From the NCBI RefSeq assembly GCF_000243095.1, contig NZ_AHJE01000072.1:1-54049 (forward strand): a stretch of 54,049 nt of DNA, in the 5' to 3' direction. The notes under the pieces were generated by a model. It searched no databases, had not been told where the DNA came from, and saw only the letters and a program-made list of their open reading frames with translations. Every line of letters starts with the position of its first letter. Positions within the stretch are counted from its first letter, which is position 1. The stretch is from Cupriavidus basilensis OR16 (lineage in GTDB: Bacteria > Pseudomonadota > Gammaproteobacteria > Burkholderiales > Burkholderiaceae). Of this stretch, positions 26,687-35,737 are shown piece by piece. A program made the position numbers and the translations under genes.

Positions 26687-27889
26687 ATGAATATGCGAAA
26701 GAAGGTATTGATAGTTTTGGTGACTGCTTTGGCTGGCGCGGCTGTAGGCGCGGGTTTGGGCTATGGGCCGCTGCTGCGCTATAGATCCGAGGGTGTCCTT
26801 AAGGTGGAAATGAGTACGTCGGAGTACAAGCGGATTTCCGAGTTGGCTAATGATGCCAGGACTGTGCGTCAGTTCGTGGCGGTATCGCCGCCCGCAGGCC
26901 TGGATAGCTATGATGTCAATCGCTTGATCAAGGACGTGGTGAAAGGTGAATGGCAGAAGCCGGTGCCGCGGGTAAGCAGAGGCGATGCCAAGGAACTGCC
27001 TGATCTCATACTCCAGCTGGAGCAGGAGCGCGAGAAGGGGAAGGAGCGCGAGCGCGAGCGCGATCGGCCTGCGGGGCGTGAGAGGGCTGCAGAGGAAAGC
27101 CGGGATACCGCGCTGGTTCCGATCGTGTACCTGGGAGTACGGTTCACCGCCACGACCTCGGATCCCAATGACGCAGCCAAGGTGGCCACGTGGCTTGGCG
27201 CATATTTCAAGGATATGGCAACGCTGGAGGCTGTGCGTCAGCTCGTTTCAGTTTGGACGTCGGATAGCAGGCAGTTTTCCGATCGCGCTGCTGAGCGCAG
27301 GCGCAAGTATCAGTTTGATATCGAGCAGGCACAAATCAGGGCAACGGCGCTGAAGAAAATCCTGGCTGACTATCCGGATGCCGCCCGACGCGAGGCCTCG
27401 CAGGTGGTCGATGTGCGTAAGGACAATGAGAAATTCATGTCTCCGATGGCGCAACTTGTTGGGGCCGAGTCCGAGATTATCGGCATCCGCGAGAAGATCC
27501 AGAGGCTCGATCGCGAAGCTGACCAACAAACCTTGATGAAGGATCTGGCCGATCAGGCGGAAACTGCTGCGGCACAAGCGCACAGAGGCAGTGATAGCGT
27601 GATCAAGGTGTCCGCCGTGATTGCTGACTTCGGCAAGAAGGCCACGACTGACGCCCAGAAGGAGAAGTTGTCGTCGCTAGCAGCCGATATATCGGCGACG
27701 ACGGTCCGGTTCCAGTCGCAACCTCGTTTTATCGCGGAGCCGTCTGTGCCGAACTTACCAGAGCGCCCACGGCCCTTGATGGTCATGGTGTTGGTAGCAT
27801 TGCTTGCTGCGCTACTGAGTGCGGCTTTCCTCTGGCGCGACGTTCTGATGAATGCCTTGCGCCCGGGGAGCGCGAAGAAAGAGTCGTAA
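26687..27889 (+). CDS. wzz: Wzz-type chain-length regulator, second copy
   Basis: 400 residues from ATG 26687 (a second Met follows two codons later). TM1 is at about residues 6-24 and TM2 at about 363-385, with a periplasmic domain between. The segment around MAQLVGAESEIIGIREKIQRL is clearly similar to the first Wzz. After residue 110 there is a highly charged Glu/Arg/Lys stretch (EREKGKERERERDRP) that looks like local codon-repeat expansion. The protein should set glycan length with Wzy at the inner membrane. It ends the O-antigen locus; the next gene is convergent. Intact, in contrast to wzz1. Confidence 0.82.
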   Translation: MNMRKKVLIVLVTALAGAAVGAGLGYGPLLRYRSEGVLKVEMSTSEYKRISELANDARTVRQFVAVSPPAGLDSYDVNRLIKDVVKGEWQKPVPRVSRGDAKELPDLILQLEQEREKGKERERERDRPAGRERAAEESRDTALVPIVYLGVRFTATTSDPNDAAKVATWLGAYFKDMATLEAVRQLVSVWTSDSRQFSDRAAERRRKYQFDIEQAQIRATALKKILADYPDAARREASQVVDVRKDNEKFMSPMAQLVGAESEIIGIREKIQRLDREADQQTLMKDLADQAETAAAQAHRGSDSVIKVSAVIADFGKKATTDAQKEKLSSLAADISATTVRFQSQPRFIAEPSVPNLPERPRPLMVMVLVALLAALLSAAFLWRDVLMNALRPGSAKKES

Positions 27890-27999
27890 TAGGTACTATC
27901 GTTCCGGGCGGTGTGCTGGCCGTTCAGTGGGGGAAAGGGCCACTGGATGGCTGGGGCGAAGCTTGCGATCGCGCACACGATTGGTACCCCGGCCCTCCC

Positions 28000-29133
28000 T
28001 CATTCCTTGGCGCTCCCGAACGACTCCGCTTTACATCGCCTGTCATCCCTGGAGCGGCCCAGCAACGCCTGCCACTGCGATACGATCCGTTTCATTGAAA
28101 AGCGGTGCGCCTTTTGTCGCGCTGCTTTTCCGAGCCGCGTGGCATCCTCTTGATGAACGATGAGGCGTAGCAACGCTTGAGCCATTCCATCGCTGTCATC
28201 GACCGGCACCACTAGGGCGTCGTGCCCGGAATCGAGTAACTCGCGAGGCCCTGTCTCGCAGTCTGTGGACACGACAGGCAAGCCGAAGGCCATCGCCTCG
28301 AGTAGCACCAACCCGAAGCCTTCATAGCGAGAGCTAAGGCAAAATATCGAGGCATGTTTATACGCATTCGTTATATCGGGGAAAACGCCGGGAAGCGAGA
28401 CAACGCTGTTCAGGCCAAGTCGCGAGCGTAGGCGCTCCAAAGCGACCCGTTCCTCGCCTTCCCCCACGATGACAAGCCTCCAATCGGGTGCCTGGGCAAC
28501 TACTTGCGACCAGGCGCGCAGCAGCGTATCGAATCCTTTTGCGGGTACCAGTCTTCCCACCGCGATGACGGACGTACCTGTTCTCGGTGCGGGTTGCGCG
28601 GGCATCGGAAAGGGCAGAGGGTTGGGAATGCAAACAACGGGGCAGCGCGGGTTCAGTGCCTCGAGCCATCGTTGCCGGTCCCGTTCGGTGAGTACCACGA
28701 TATGGTCACCGAAGCGTGCGGCAAGCCGGCGCGCAAGCTTCCGAGCCGGCTTGCCAAGGTCTTCATCGAAGTGGCAATGCTCCCATGCGACGTGCCGCAG
28801 GCCGAGGCCCAGCGTTGCAGGCAGTACGAACAGCGCCAGCATGGTGTCGACCTGCACCAGTACGTCAATCTTGCATAGCTTGACATGGCGTCGGATGCCA
28901 GCCACCGTCGTCGCATAGGCGCGCTTGAAAGACGGACGCTGCGGAAAAAGCGCGCTGTGTTTGACCGCTGGATGCAGCGGGAAGCAACTCGCTGAATCCC
29001 ACAGGCTCAGGATGCTTACTGCGTAGCCTTGTTCGGCTAGTGCATTTGCGATTGTGGCCGTCATCCGTTCAGCGCCCGCCATGACGTTTAGCGTTCCCGT
29101 CAGGAAGCACACGTTCGGCAGCATTGATTTCAC
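28000..29133 (-). CDS. Glycosyltransferase family 4
   Basis: 377 residues from GTG 29133, which overlaps the upstream flippase stop (GTGA). The N-terminal domain starts VCFLTGTLNVMAGAERMTATIANAL-like, with HVAWEHCHFDEDL. The donor domain has VIAVGRLVPAKGFDTLLRAW and the E-x7-E motif in SSRYEGFGLVLLEAMAFGLPVV followed by STDCETGPRELL. It is the last gene of a five-gene minus-strand operon (34061 to 28000). It probably retains configuration at the anomeric carbon; the sugar is unknown. Confidence 0.85.
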   Translation of the reverse strand: MKSMLPNVCFLTGTLNVMAGAERMTATIANALAEQGYAVSILSLWDSASCFPLHPAVKHSALFPQRPSFKRAYATTVAGIRRHVKLCKIDVLVQVDTMLALFVLPATLGLGLRHVAWEHCHFDEDLGKPARKLARRLAARFGDHIVVLTERDRQRWLEALNPRCPVVCIPNPLPFPMPAQPAPRTGTSVIAVGRLVPAKGFDTLLRAWSQVVAQAPDWRLVIVGEGEERVALERLRSRLGLNSVVSLPGVFPDITNAYKHASIFCLSSRYEGFGLVLLEAMAFGLPVVSTDCETGPRELLDSGHDALVVPVDDSDGMAQALLRLIVHQEDATRLGKAARQKAHRFSMKRIVSQWQALLGRSRDDRRCKAESFGSAKE

Positions 29134-30389
29134 GCGCGGGTCTCCTGAATTGCCAGCGTGGTGTGTGCGTTATGTATCCAAAGTGCAAGGCCAAATAATA
29201 CTGAAAGCAGGTTGGCGGTGGCATAGCCGACGATTGCGCCATAGACCCCAATACGTGGGATGGCGATGAGGTCAATAGCAATGGTGACGCCGAACACCAG
29301 CCCCCACTTTATCGCCACCAGACGCGGCCGGCGCAAATAGATCGGTAGCAAGGTCAGGCCGACGTCGGCGAAGACAAGGGCTGAAGCCAGTGCCGTGAAT
29401 TGCAACAGGTTGGCCGCTTTGGCGAACGCCGCGCCATAGAGAAGGTGGACTATCCAGTGGGCGCTCAGCGCAATCAGAATGCCGCCAGTCGTGCCCACGG
29501 CTGTCATGGCGACCGCGATCTTCAGGATGTTGCGGCGGGCTTGTGCCAGGGTAGGCTGCGCATAAACGTAGATCGGTGCAACCCCTGCGGCCAGGATCGT
29601 GGCGAGTACCACAAAGTTGTCGAGGATTTGCACTGATGCTGCATAGGCACCGAGATCGCCAAGCGATACCTGCGGCTTCAGGAGTAACTGGTCAATTCTG
29701 CGCGACGCCATCATCAGCATGAAACTGGCCCAGAAAAAAAGCCCGTTGCCGAACAATTCCCGGGTCAGTGCAGGGTCATGGGAGGTGGGTGCGTGCTGAG
29801 CACGATTTAAGTAGAAGCTTGCTAGCAGTGCAGCCATTAGCACGGATTCAAGCAAGAAAGCCAGTGCGTAGACGGGTACATTGCGAGTGCCGAGCATGAA
29901 GAGCAGGGCAACACAGGCCGCCTTTACCGACAAGGATGCAAGATTGAACAGCGTATTGGGCCGGGTCTGCGTATGTGCTTGCATCCAGGCAGTCACAATA
30001 CCGAAAGGTTCGCGCAACATCACTGCCACGCCGAGGATCAGCGATGGTAGCCAGAATTCAATGGGTTGCGCGGTGATGGAGAGGAAGGCGCACATCAGCA
30101 GGTACCCTGTCCCCCCTGCCGCCAGCCGAAGTCGAAAAGCATGGCTGATCAAGCGGTGTTGGGCCAGCGGGCTCGTATCTGCAACCAGGCGTGGGACTAC
30201 AACCTCGCTGCCGCAAATCAGGGCAATGGAGGATGCAATATAGACTAGTGCTTGCGCATACTGAAAATGTGCAAAGCCTTCCGGTCCAAGTCCGCGCGCC
30301 AGCATCGCTACGATGCCGATACCGGCGACAACCTGGAGGCCTCGCTCCACAAGCATCCAGATCAGGTTACTGGCAACCCGGCGCTGCAT
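29130..30389 (-). CDS. Polysaccharide flippase (Wzx/PST family), intact
   Basis: 419 residues from ATG 30389, overlapping the upstream glycosyltransferase stop by one base (TAATG). It has about twelve TM helices, beginning with ASNLIWMLVERGLQVVAGIG, and the loops RGLGPEGFAHFQYAQAL and ASRRIDQLLLKPQVSLGDLG typical of the family. It would move an undecaprenyl-PP-linked oligosaccharide across the inner membrane. This intact copy belongs to the second polysaccharide operon; the Wzx of the O-antigen locus is frameshifted. Confidence 0.85.
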   Translation of the reverse strand: MQRRVASNLIWMLVERGLQVVAGIGIVAMLARGLGPEGFAHFQYAQALVYIASSIALICGSEVVVPRLVADTSPLAQHRLISHAFRLRLAAGGTGYLLMCAFLSITAQPIEFWLPSLILGVAVMLREPFGIVTAWMQAHTQTRPNTLFNLASLSVKAACVALLFMLGTRNVPVYALAFLLESVLMAALLASFYLNRAQHAPTSHDPALTRELFGNGLFFWASFMLMMASRRIDQLLLKPQVSLGDLGAYAASVQILDNFVVLATILAAGVAPIYVYAQPTLAQARRNILKIAVAMTAVGTTGGILIALSAHWIVHLLYGAAFAKAANLLQFTALASALVFADVGLTLLPIYLRRPRLVAIKWGLVFGVTIAIDLIAIPRIGVYGAIVGYATANLLSVLFGLALWIHNAHTTLAIQETRA

Positions 30390-31507
30390 TACGCGGATCC
30401 AGCGTAGGCTGCGGGGGAGGCCAATCGCAACTTAGCATAGCAAGTCAGCCACTGCCGGGCGACGGCCTCCAGCCCGAATCGCGACGTGATGCGCTGCCGG
30501 CGTACCTCTTGATCGGCTGCCGAGCCAATACCTGCGGCCAGGGCCTTGCGCATAGCCTCAGCCAGTGCTGAAGCGTTGCCTCTCGGTACGATGTCTCCAC
30601 AGTCGCCAAGCAACTCCACCACGCCGGCAGCATCTGTGGCAACTACCGGGCACCCACAAGCCAAGGCCTCGCCTACCGCCAATGGCATGCCTTCGATGCT
30701 GGAGGAAAGCGCAAAGAGGTCGGCGGCGTTGAGTAACGTTGTGATATCGCGGCGAGTTCCCGCCAGGATGACACGCGACTCCAGATTGTGCTTTTGGATG
30801 GCTTGCCCGAGGGCGTAACGCTCCGGTCCATCACCAACGATCATCAGCCGGGTATCGAAGCTAGGATCGAGTAGCGCAAAAGCTTCGATCAGCAGGAGTT
30901 GGGACTTCTGCGGCACTAGGCGGCCGACGTTAAGGATCAATCGGGTATCTGACGAAAGTCCCAGCGCTGTCCGGCCGGTTTGCCTGGCCGTGGGGTCAGG
31001 ACTGAACTGCGTGGTGTCTATGCCGTTGGGCATGACTGCAAAGTGCTCACCTGGCGCTGCTCCTGCCTCAATCATTGCCTGACGCCCTTGTGGACTCACA
31101 TGCGTGATAAGACTACCCCAGCGGTCGGTGAGCCGGTAGGCGAGCATGAGTAGCCTGCCGCCCTCGCGCACGCTGTGGGCGGTGCAGATAACGGGTGGCG
31201 CGGTGGTGATGGCGGAAATGGCGCGCGCAAACAGGTTGGCATGAACCATGTGTGCGTGGATGATATCCGGGCGCCAGTCGCGCACGAATGCGCGTAAGCG
31301 CCAAAGTGCGCGTGCCATTGAAGTGGGCGTCTTGTGCATGCCGAGTTCCAGAATGGTCGCCGCGTCGGGCAGCATAACTTCGCAGCCTCGAGTCAAGCTA
31401 ACTACTGCAACTGAATGGCCAAGCGCGATGAATTGGCGCGCCAGCGCTGCCACCTGCTGCTCGGCGCCACCGAGCTTAAGACCCGTAGTGAGCAGCAGAA
31501 TACGCAT
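30389..31507 (-). CDS. Glycosyltransferase family 4
   Basis: 372 residues from ATG 31507 (MRILLLTTGLKLGGAEQQVA), chosen over upstream in-frame codons because the GT4 fold begins right here. Features: DIIHAHMVHANLFAR, VMPNGIDTTQFSPD at the hinge, ILNVGRLVPQKSQLLLIEAF and the E-x7-E motif in SSSIEGMPLAVGEALACGCPVV. It lies 35 bp downstream of the phosphoglycosyl transferase and is part of the minus-strand operon. Sugar specificity unknown. Confidence 0.88.
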   Translation of the reverse strand: MRILLLTTGLKLGGAEQQVAALARQFIALGHSVAVVSLTRGCEVMLPDAATILELGMHKTPTSMARALWRLRAFVRDWRPDIIHAHMVHANLFARAISAITTAPPVICTAHSVREGGRLLMLAYRLTDRWGSLITHVSPQGRQAMIEAGAAPGEHFAVMPNGIDTTQFSPDPTARQTGRTALGLSSDTRLILNVGRLVPQKSQLLLIEAFALLDPSFDTRLMIVGDGPERYALGQAIQKHNLESRVILAGTRRDITTLLNAADLFALSSSIEGMPLAVGEALACGCPVVATDAAGVVELLGDCGDIVPRGNASALAEAMRKALAAGIGSAADQEVRRQRITSRFGLEAVARQWLTCYAKLRLASPAAYAGSA

Positions 31508-31542
31508 GGGCGTGTTGGTGGAGAGAGAGGAGAATGGTTTGC

Positions 31543-32859
31543 TCACCGCGCCCCATACCCCGTCAACAACGTCCGCAACGTCTTCACCCCGATCAGCAGA
31601 TCCAGTGCAAACGAACAATGCTTGACGTAGTACAGGTCATAGCTGAGCTTGGTCACGGTTTCTTCATGCGTGCCCACGTAGCCCTGCTGGACCTGGGCCC
31701 ATCCCGACAAGCCGGGGCGCACCAGGTGCCGGTAAGGGTAGTACGGAATCGTATGGGCGAATTCGTCGACCATCGGTACCTGCTCGGGCCGCGGGCCGAT
31801 CAGGCTCATGTCGCCTACCAGCACGTTCCACAACTGCGGGATTTCATCGAGCCGGTATTTACGGATGACACGGCCCACGCGGGTGACGCGCGGATCGCGG
31901 CGGGCGGCGAATTGCGCCGGTGCGCCGGCGTCGAACGCCATGCTGCGGAACTTGAACATGGTGAACGGTTTGCCGAACAGGCCCACCCGCCCTTGGCGGA
32001 ACAAGGCGGGGCCGGCGGATTCGAGGCGGATCGCTGCCGCCACGGCTACGCCCAGCGGCAGCGCGAGCGGCACCATGCAGAGTACGGCGGCGAGGTCGAT
32101 CAGGCGCTTGGCGAAGCTGTAGAAGTAGTGCGCGGCGTAGTCGTCGAGGAAGTTTTCGTCGATGTGCGCGAGGCCTACGCGGCCAGTCAGCATCTCGCCG
32201 ATCCGCTCGACGGAATACATGCGTACGTGGCTGAGCTTGAACTGGGCGAGCACCCGGGTGCGCTCGGGGTCGGCGGTGGCGTTGCGGTCCAGCATCAGGC
32301 CGTCGCAATGCACGGCTTCGTCGAGCGAGCTGATCGCCTGGAAGTGGGTGGGGCTGGCCGGCGCCGCGCCGGGCATGGCGAGGATCTGCTCCAGTTGCGC
32401 CAGCGTGGCGGCATCGGTATAGCCGAACACGGGCACGTAGTTGCGCACGAAGCGCCGGTAGCCGAACCAGATCCAGCCCAGCGTGGTGAGATAGCTGAGC
32501 AGCAGCGCGCCGCGCGAGTATTCGAGGTGGAATGCGGCGAAGACGAAGAGCAGCGCGGCAAAGGGCAGGGTGGTGGCCAACCCGACCAGGCTGTTGCCTT
32601 CCATGGCGGGCAGGTGCAGGGAGCGGTGCAGCAGCACGAAGGCGAACAGGTAGGGCAGCACGGACCATAGCAGCGTGCGGGTGAAGACGTACGTCACCAG
32701 GCCGGCGTGATGGGCGAACTCGGCGAGCGCGATATTGAGGCCGAACAGCAGCAGGCCCAGCAGCGCCCAGGCCAGCATGCGGCTGGCGCGGCGAACGGTT
32801 TCCGAGCCTTGCGGGCGGGTCAGATGGGCAGGGCGGCCGACGCTGTGGGTCTTGTTCAT
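31543..32859 (-). CDS. Undecaprenyl-phosphate sugar-phosphate transferase, WbaP/EpsE-like
   Basis: 438 residues from ATG 32859 (ATGA overlap with the upstream GT). N-terminal TM bundle at residues about 28-135, a soluble middle domain, then a re-entrant membrane helix (about 260-290) and the catalytic domain with GPALFRQGRVGLFGKPF, MFKFRSMAFDA, the Asp-Glu of YRLDEIPQLWNVLVGDMSLI and GPRPEQVPMVDEF, RPGLSGWAQVQQGY. It starts a repeat unit by putting hexose-1-phosphate on the lipid carrier. It is the large polytopic form, distinct from the small PglC-like enzyme at 22254, so the window codes two independent glycan starters. Confidence 0.9.
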   Translation of the reverse strand: MNKTHSVGRPAHLTRPQGSETVRRASRMLAWALLGLLLFGLNIALAEFAHHAGLVTYVFTRTLLWSVLPYLFAFVLLHRSLHLPAMEGNSLVGLATTLPFAALLFVFAAFHLEYSRGALLLSYLTTLGWIWFGYRRFVRNYVPVFGYTDAATLAQLEQILAMPGAAPASPTHFQAISSLDEAVHCDGLMLDRNATADPERTRVLAQFKLSHVRMYSVERIGEMLTGRVGLAHIDENFLDDYAAHYFYSFAKRLIDLAAVLCMVPLALPLGVAVAAAIRLESAGPALFRQGRVGLFGKPFTMFKFRSMAFDAGAPAQFAARRDPRVTRVGRVIRKYRLDEIPQLWNVLVGDMSLIGPRPEQVPMVDEFAHTIPYYPYRHLVRPGLSGWAQVQQGYVGTHEETVTKLSYDLYYVKHCSFALDLLIGVKTLRTLLTGYGAR

Positions 32860-34061
32860 TGTCCACCTGCTCCGATGCTGGCCGCCGCGCGGGCGGCGCC
32901 CGGCTTGCCCGCCAGTGCTTGCTGGTAGATCGTCCACGTGGCTTCGGCCATTGGCGCCAGGCCAAACTCGCCGGCCCAGCGCGTCCGGGCATTGCGTCCC
33001 AGTGTCTCGCGCAGGGTGGGGTCGTCTGCCAGCCGTGCCAGCGCGGCCGCCCAGGCGTGTTCGTCATCGCCGGCGACCAGCAGGCCGCTGGCGCCGCTGT
33101 CCAGTTGCTCCCGGATGCCCGGGAGGTCGCTGGCGACGATGGGCAGGCCCGCGCGCATGGCCTCCAGGACCGAAAGCGGGAAGCCTTCATGGTCGGACGC
33201 CAGTGCGAAAGCCTGGGCCGAAGCCAGCAGGGCGGGCACGTCGGTGACCGGGCCAGCAAACCTTACCCGGCCCGGTGCCACATGATCGGCCAAGGACTGC
33301 AGGGCGGCCATTTGGGGGCCGACGCCCGCCAGCACCAGCTCGCAATCGGGCAGGGCGGCGCGCGCGAAGGCGCGAATCAGCAGGTCGGCTCGCTTCGGGG
33401 CGGCCAGGCGCGCCACCATCACAATGCGCCGCAGCGGCGTGCCGGGCGAGGCCTGCGCGCCGCTGTCGGCGATGCCGTTGCGGATCACGCTGACCCGCGC
33501 GGCGGGGATCGGCAGCGACGCGGCCAGCGTGCGTTCGCCCTGCGCCACGCAGATCAGGCGCGCGGTCAGTGGCGCCAGCAGCCACTCCATGCAGCGCGAG
33601 ATGAGGCGCTGGCGAGCCGGGGCGGCGGCTTTGAAGGCAAAGCCGTGCACGGTATAGACCACGGGGATGCCAAGCAGCCAGCCTGCCACCCGGCCCAGCG
33701 CGCCGGCTTTTGCACTATGCGCATGGATCAGGTCGGGCGTGGTTTCCCGGAGGGCATCGAGCAGTTCCCTGAGCGCAGCCAGCGCGCGCAGCGGCGAGAG
33801 GGCATTGTCGAGCAGGGCCAGGCGTATGGCGCGGGCGCCGGCGGCCCTGGCGGCGTCCAGCAGGGGCCCGTCGCCCCCGGCCAGCAGCACGGGCTCGATC
33901 CTGTCGCGCAGGGCGTGCAGCAGATCGGCAACGTGCGTCTGCGCCCCGCCGATCTCGGAGTTCGTGATCAGGAAGGCGATACGCGGGCGGCGGGAGGGCA
34001 GGGGCGAAGGCACTGGGCAAAAAGCGCTAGGATGGGCTACAGGAACAGGTTGCCAGGGCAT
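32856..34061 (-). CDS. Glycosyltransferase family 4
   Basis: 401 residues from ATG 34061; upstream in-frame codons to 34148 encode unlikely sequence. Motifs: RIAFLITNSEIGGAQTHVAD, DLIHAHSAKAGALGRVAGW, VVYTVHGFAFKAA, VIRNGIADSG at the hinge, RRIVMVARLAAPKRADLLI and SDHEGFPLSVLEAMRAGLPI with the paired Glu. The segment HSAKAGALGR and VHGFAFK recur in GT4 enzymes acting early on lipid-linked glucose or galactose. First gene of the minus-strand operon; the 286-bp gap to manB must hold both divergent promoters. Confidence 0.86.
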   Translation of the reverse strand: MPWQPVPVAHPSAFCPVPSPLPSRRPRIAFLITNSEIGGAQTHVADLLHALRDRIEPVLLAGGDGPLLDAARAAGARAIRLALLDNALSPLRALAALRELLDALRETTPDLIHAHSAKAGALGRVAGWLLGIPVVYTVHGFAFKAAAPARQRLISRCMEWLLAPLTARLICVAQGERTLAASLPIPAARVSVIRNGIADSGAQASPGTPLRRIVMVARLAAPKRADLLIRAFARAALPDCELVLAGVGPQMAALQSLADHVAPGRVRFAGPVTDVPALLASAQAFALASDHEGFPLSVLEAMRAGLPIVASDLPGIREQLDSGASGLLVAGDDEHAWAAALARLADDPTLRETLGRNARTRWAGEFGLAPMAEATWTIYQQALAGKPGAARAAASIGAGGQ

Positions 34062-34347
34062 GTCGGTATGGCCGATGAGCCAGGGAGAGGACCGGCGGCA
34101 AGCCTGTCCGGCAGGCTTGTCCCCAACCGCTCGGCGGGCCCTGGGCACCCCGCTTGGGTGGGGATCGAGCCACTTCCAGGCTGGCTTGCAGCGCCATTTT
34201 CCAGCAAAGCCAGTCGATTATAACTGGCGTGCCACTCGCAATCCGGCAAAATAGGGCCTTTGGCGCATTTGCCCATCGCCCCGGCCCCGGCCGGAATTCG
34301 CGGCCGGCAATGTCGACCGGTTGTACAGCCTACACACAGGATGAACC

Positions 34348-35733
34348 ATGCAAGCTGATCCTTCCATTTTCAAGGCCTACGATATCCGTGGCATCGTCGA
34401 CAAGACCCTCACGCGCGACGTGGCGCGTGCGATTGGCTTGTCGTTTGGCACGGCCGCCGCAGAGCAGGGCGAGCGCGCTGTGGTGGTCGGGCGCGACGGG
34501 CGCCTGTCGGGCCCGGACCTGCTGGGCGGCCTGGTCGAAGGCCTGCGCGCCGCGGGCATGGATGTGATCGACCTCGGCATGGTGGCCACGCCCATGGTGT
34601 ACTTCGGCACCAATGTCGAGCTGGCAGGGCGCCGCGCCACCTCCGGCATCATGGTGACCGGTAGCCACAATCCGCCCGATTACAACGGCTTCAAGATGGT
34701 GCTGGCCGGCAAGGCGATCTACGGTGAGCAGATCCAGTCGCTGCGCCAGCGCATCGACGCCGGCAAGTTCGCCAGCGGCGCGGGCAGCTACCAGCAGGTC
34801 GACATCCGCCAGCAGTACCTGGACCGCATCGTTGGCGACATCAAGCTGGCACGCCCGATGAAGATCGCGCTGGATGCCGGCAATGGCGTGGCGGGCGCGT
34901 TCGTGGGCGACCTGTTCCGCGCGCTTGGCTGCGAGGTGACGGAATTGTTCTGCGAGGTGGATGGCAACTTCCCCAACCACCATCCCGATCCGGCCCATGT
35001 GGAAAACCTGCAGGACCTGATGCAGTGCCTGCGCGACACGGATTGTGAGCTCGGCCTGGCCTTCGACGGCGACGGCGACCGCCTGGGCGTGGTGACCAAG
35101 GACGGTGAGGTGATCTTCCCCGATCGCCAGCTGATGCTGTTTGCCCAGGAGATCCTGTCGCGCAATCCTGGCCAGCAGATCATCTACGATGTGAAATGCA
35201 CCGGCAAGCTGGCCCCATGGATCCGCGAACACGGCGGCGAGCCGCTGATGTGGAAGACCGGCCATTCGCTGGTCAAGGCCAAGCTCAAGGAGACCGGCGC
35301 GCCGCTGGCCGGCGAGATGAGCGGCCACGTGTTCTTCAAGGATCGCTGGTACGGCTTTGACGACGGCCTCTACACCGGCGCGCGCCTGCTGGAGATCCTG
35401 TCCAGGCATGCTGACCCGAGCGCGGTGCTCAACGCCCTGCCGAATTCCAACTGCACGCCCGAGCTGCAGCTCAAATGCGCGGAAGGCGAAGCCTTCACAC
35501 TGCTCGACAAGATCCGCGCCAATGCAAAGTTCGACGGCGCGCGCGAAGTCATCACCATCGATGGCGTGCGCGTGGAGTACCCCGATGGCTTTGGCCTGGC
35601 GCGTCCTTCCAACACCACGCCTGTGGTGGTGATGCGTTTCGAGGCTGACAACGACGCCGCGCTGGCGCGTATCCAGGCTGAATTCAAACGTGTGATCCTG
35701 GCGGAAAAGCCGGACGCGCAACTCCCGTTCTGA
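34348..35733 (+). CDS. manB: Phosphomannomutase/phosphoglucomutase (ManB/AlgC)
   Basis: 461 residues from ATG 34348. All four active-site loops are visible: phosphoserine loop TGSHNPPDYNGFK (Ser106), metal loop FDGDGDRLGVV (Asp240, 242, 244), sugar-binding GEMSGHVFF near 326, and phosphate-binding RPSNTTPVVVMRFE near 425. It interconverts hexose 6- and 1-phosphates, feeding both GDP-mannose and dTDP-/UDP-glucose pathways and thus both glycan operons and the LPS core. Followed by waaC after 4 bp. Intact. Confidence 0.96.
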   Translation: MQADPSIFKAYDIRGIVDKTLTRDVARAIGLSFGTAAAEQGERAVVVGRDGRLSGPDLLGGLVEGLRAAGMDVIDLGMVATPMVYFGTNVELAGRRATSGIMVTGSHNPPDYNGFKMVLAGKAIYGEQIQSLRQRIDAGKFASGAGSYQQVDIRQQYLDRIVGDIKLARPMKIALDAGNGVAGAFVGDLFRALGCEVTELFCEVDGNFPNHHPDPAHVENLQDLMQCLRDTDCELGLAFDGDGDRLGVVTKDGEVIFPDRQLMLFAQEILSRNPGQQIIYDVKCTGKLAPWIREHGGEPLMWKTGHSLVKAKLKETGAPLAGEMSGHVFFKDRWYGFDDGLYTGARLLEILSRHADPSAVLNALPNSNCTPELQLKCAEGEAFTLLDKIRANAKFDGAREVITIDGVRVEYPDGFGLARPSNTTPVVVMRFEADNDAALARIQAEFKRVILAEKPDAQLPF

Positions 35734-35737
35734 GCGG

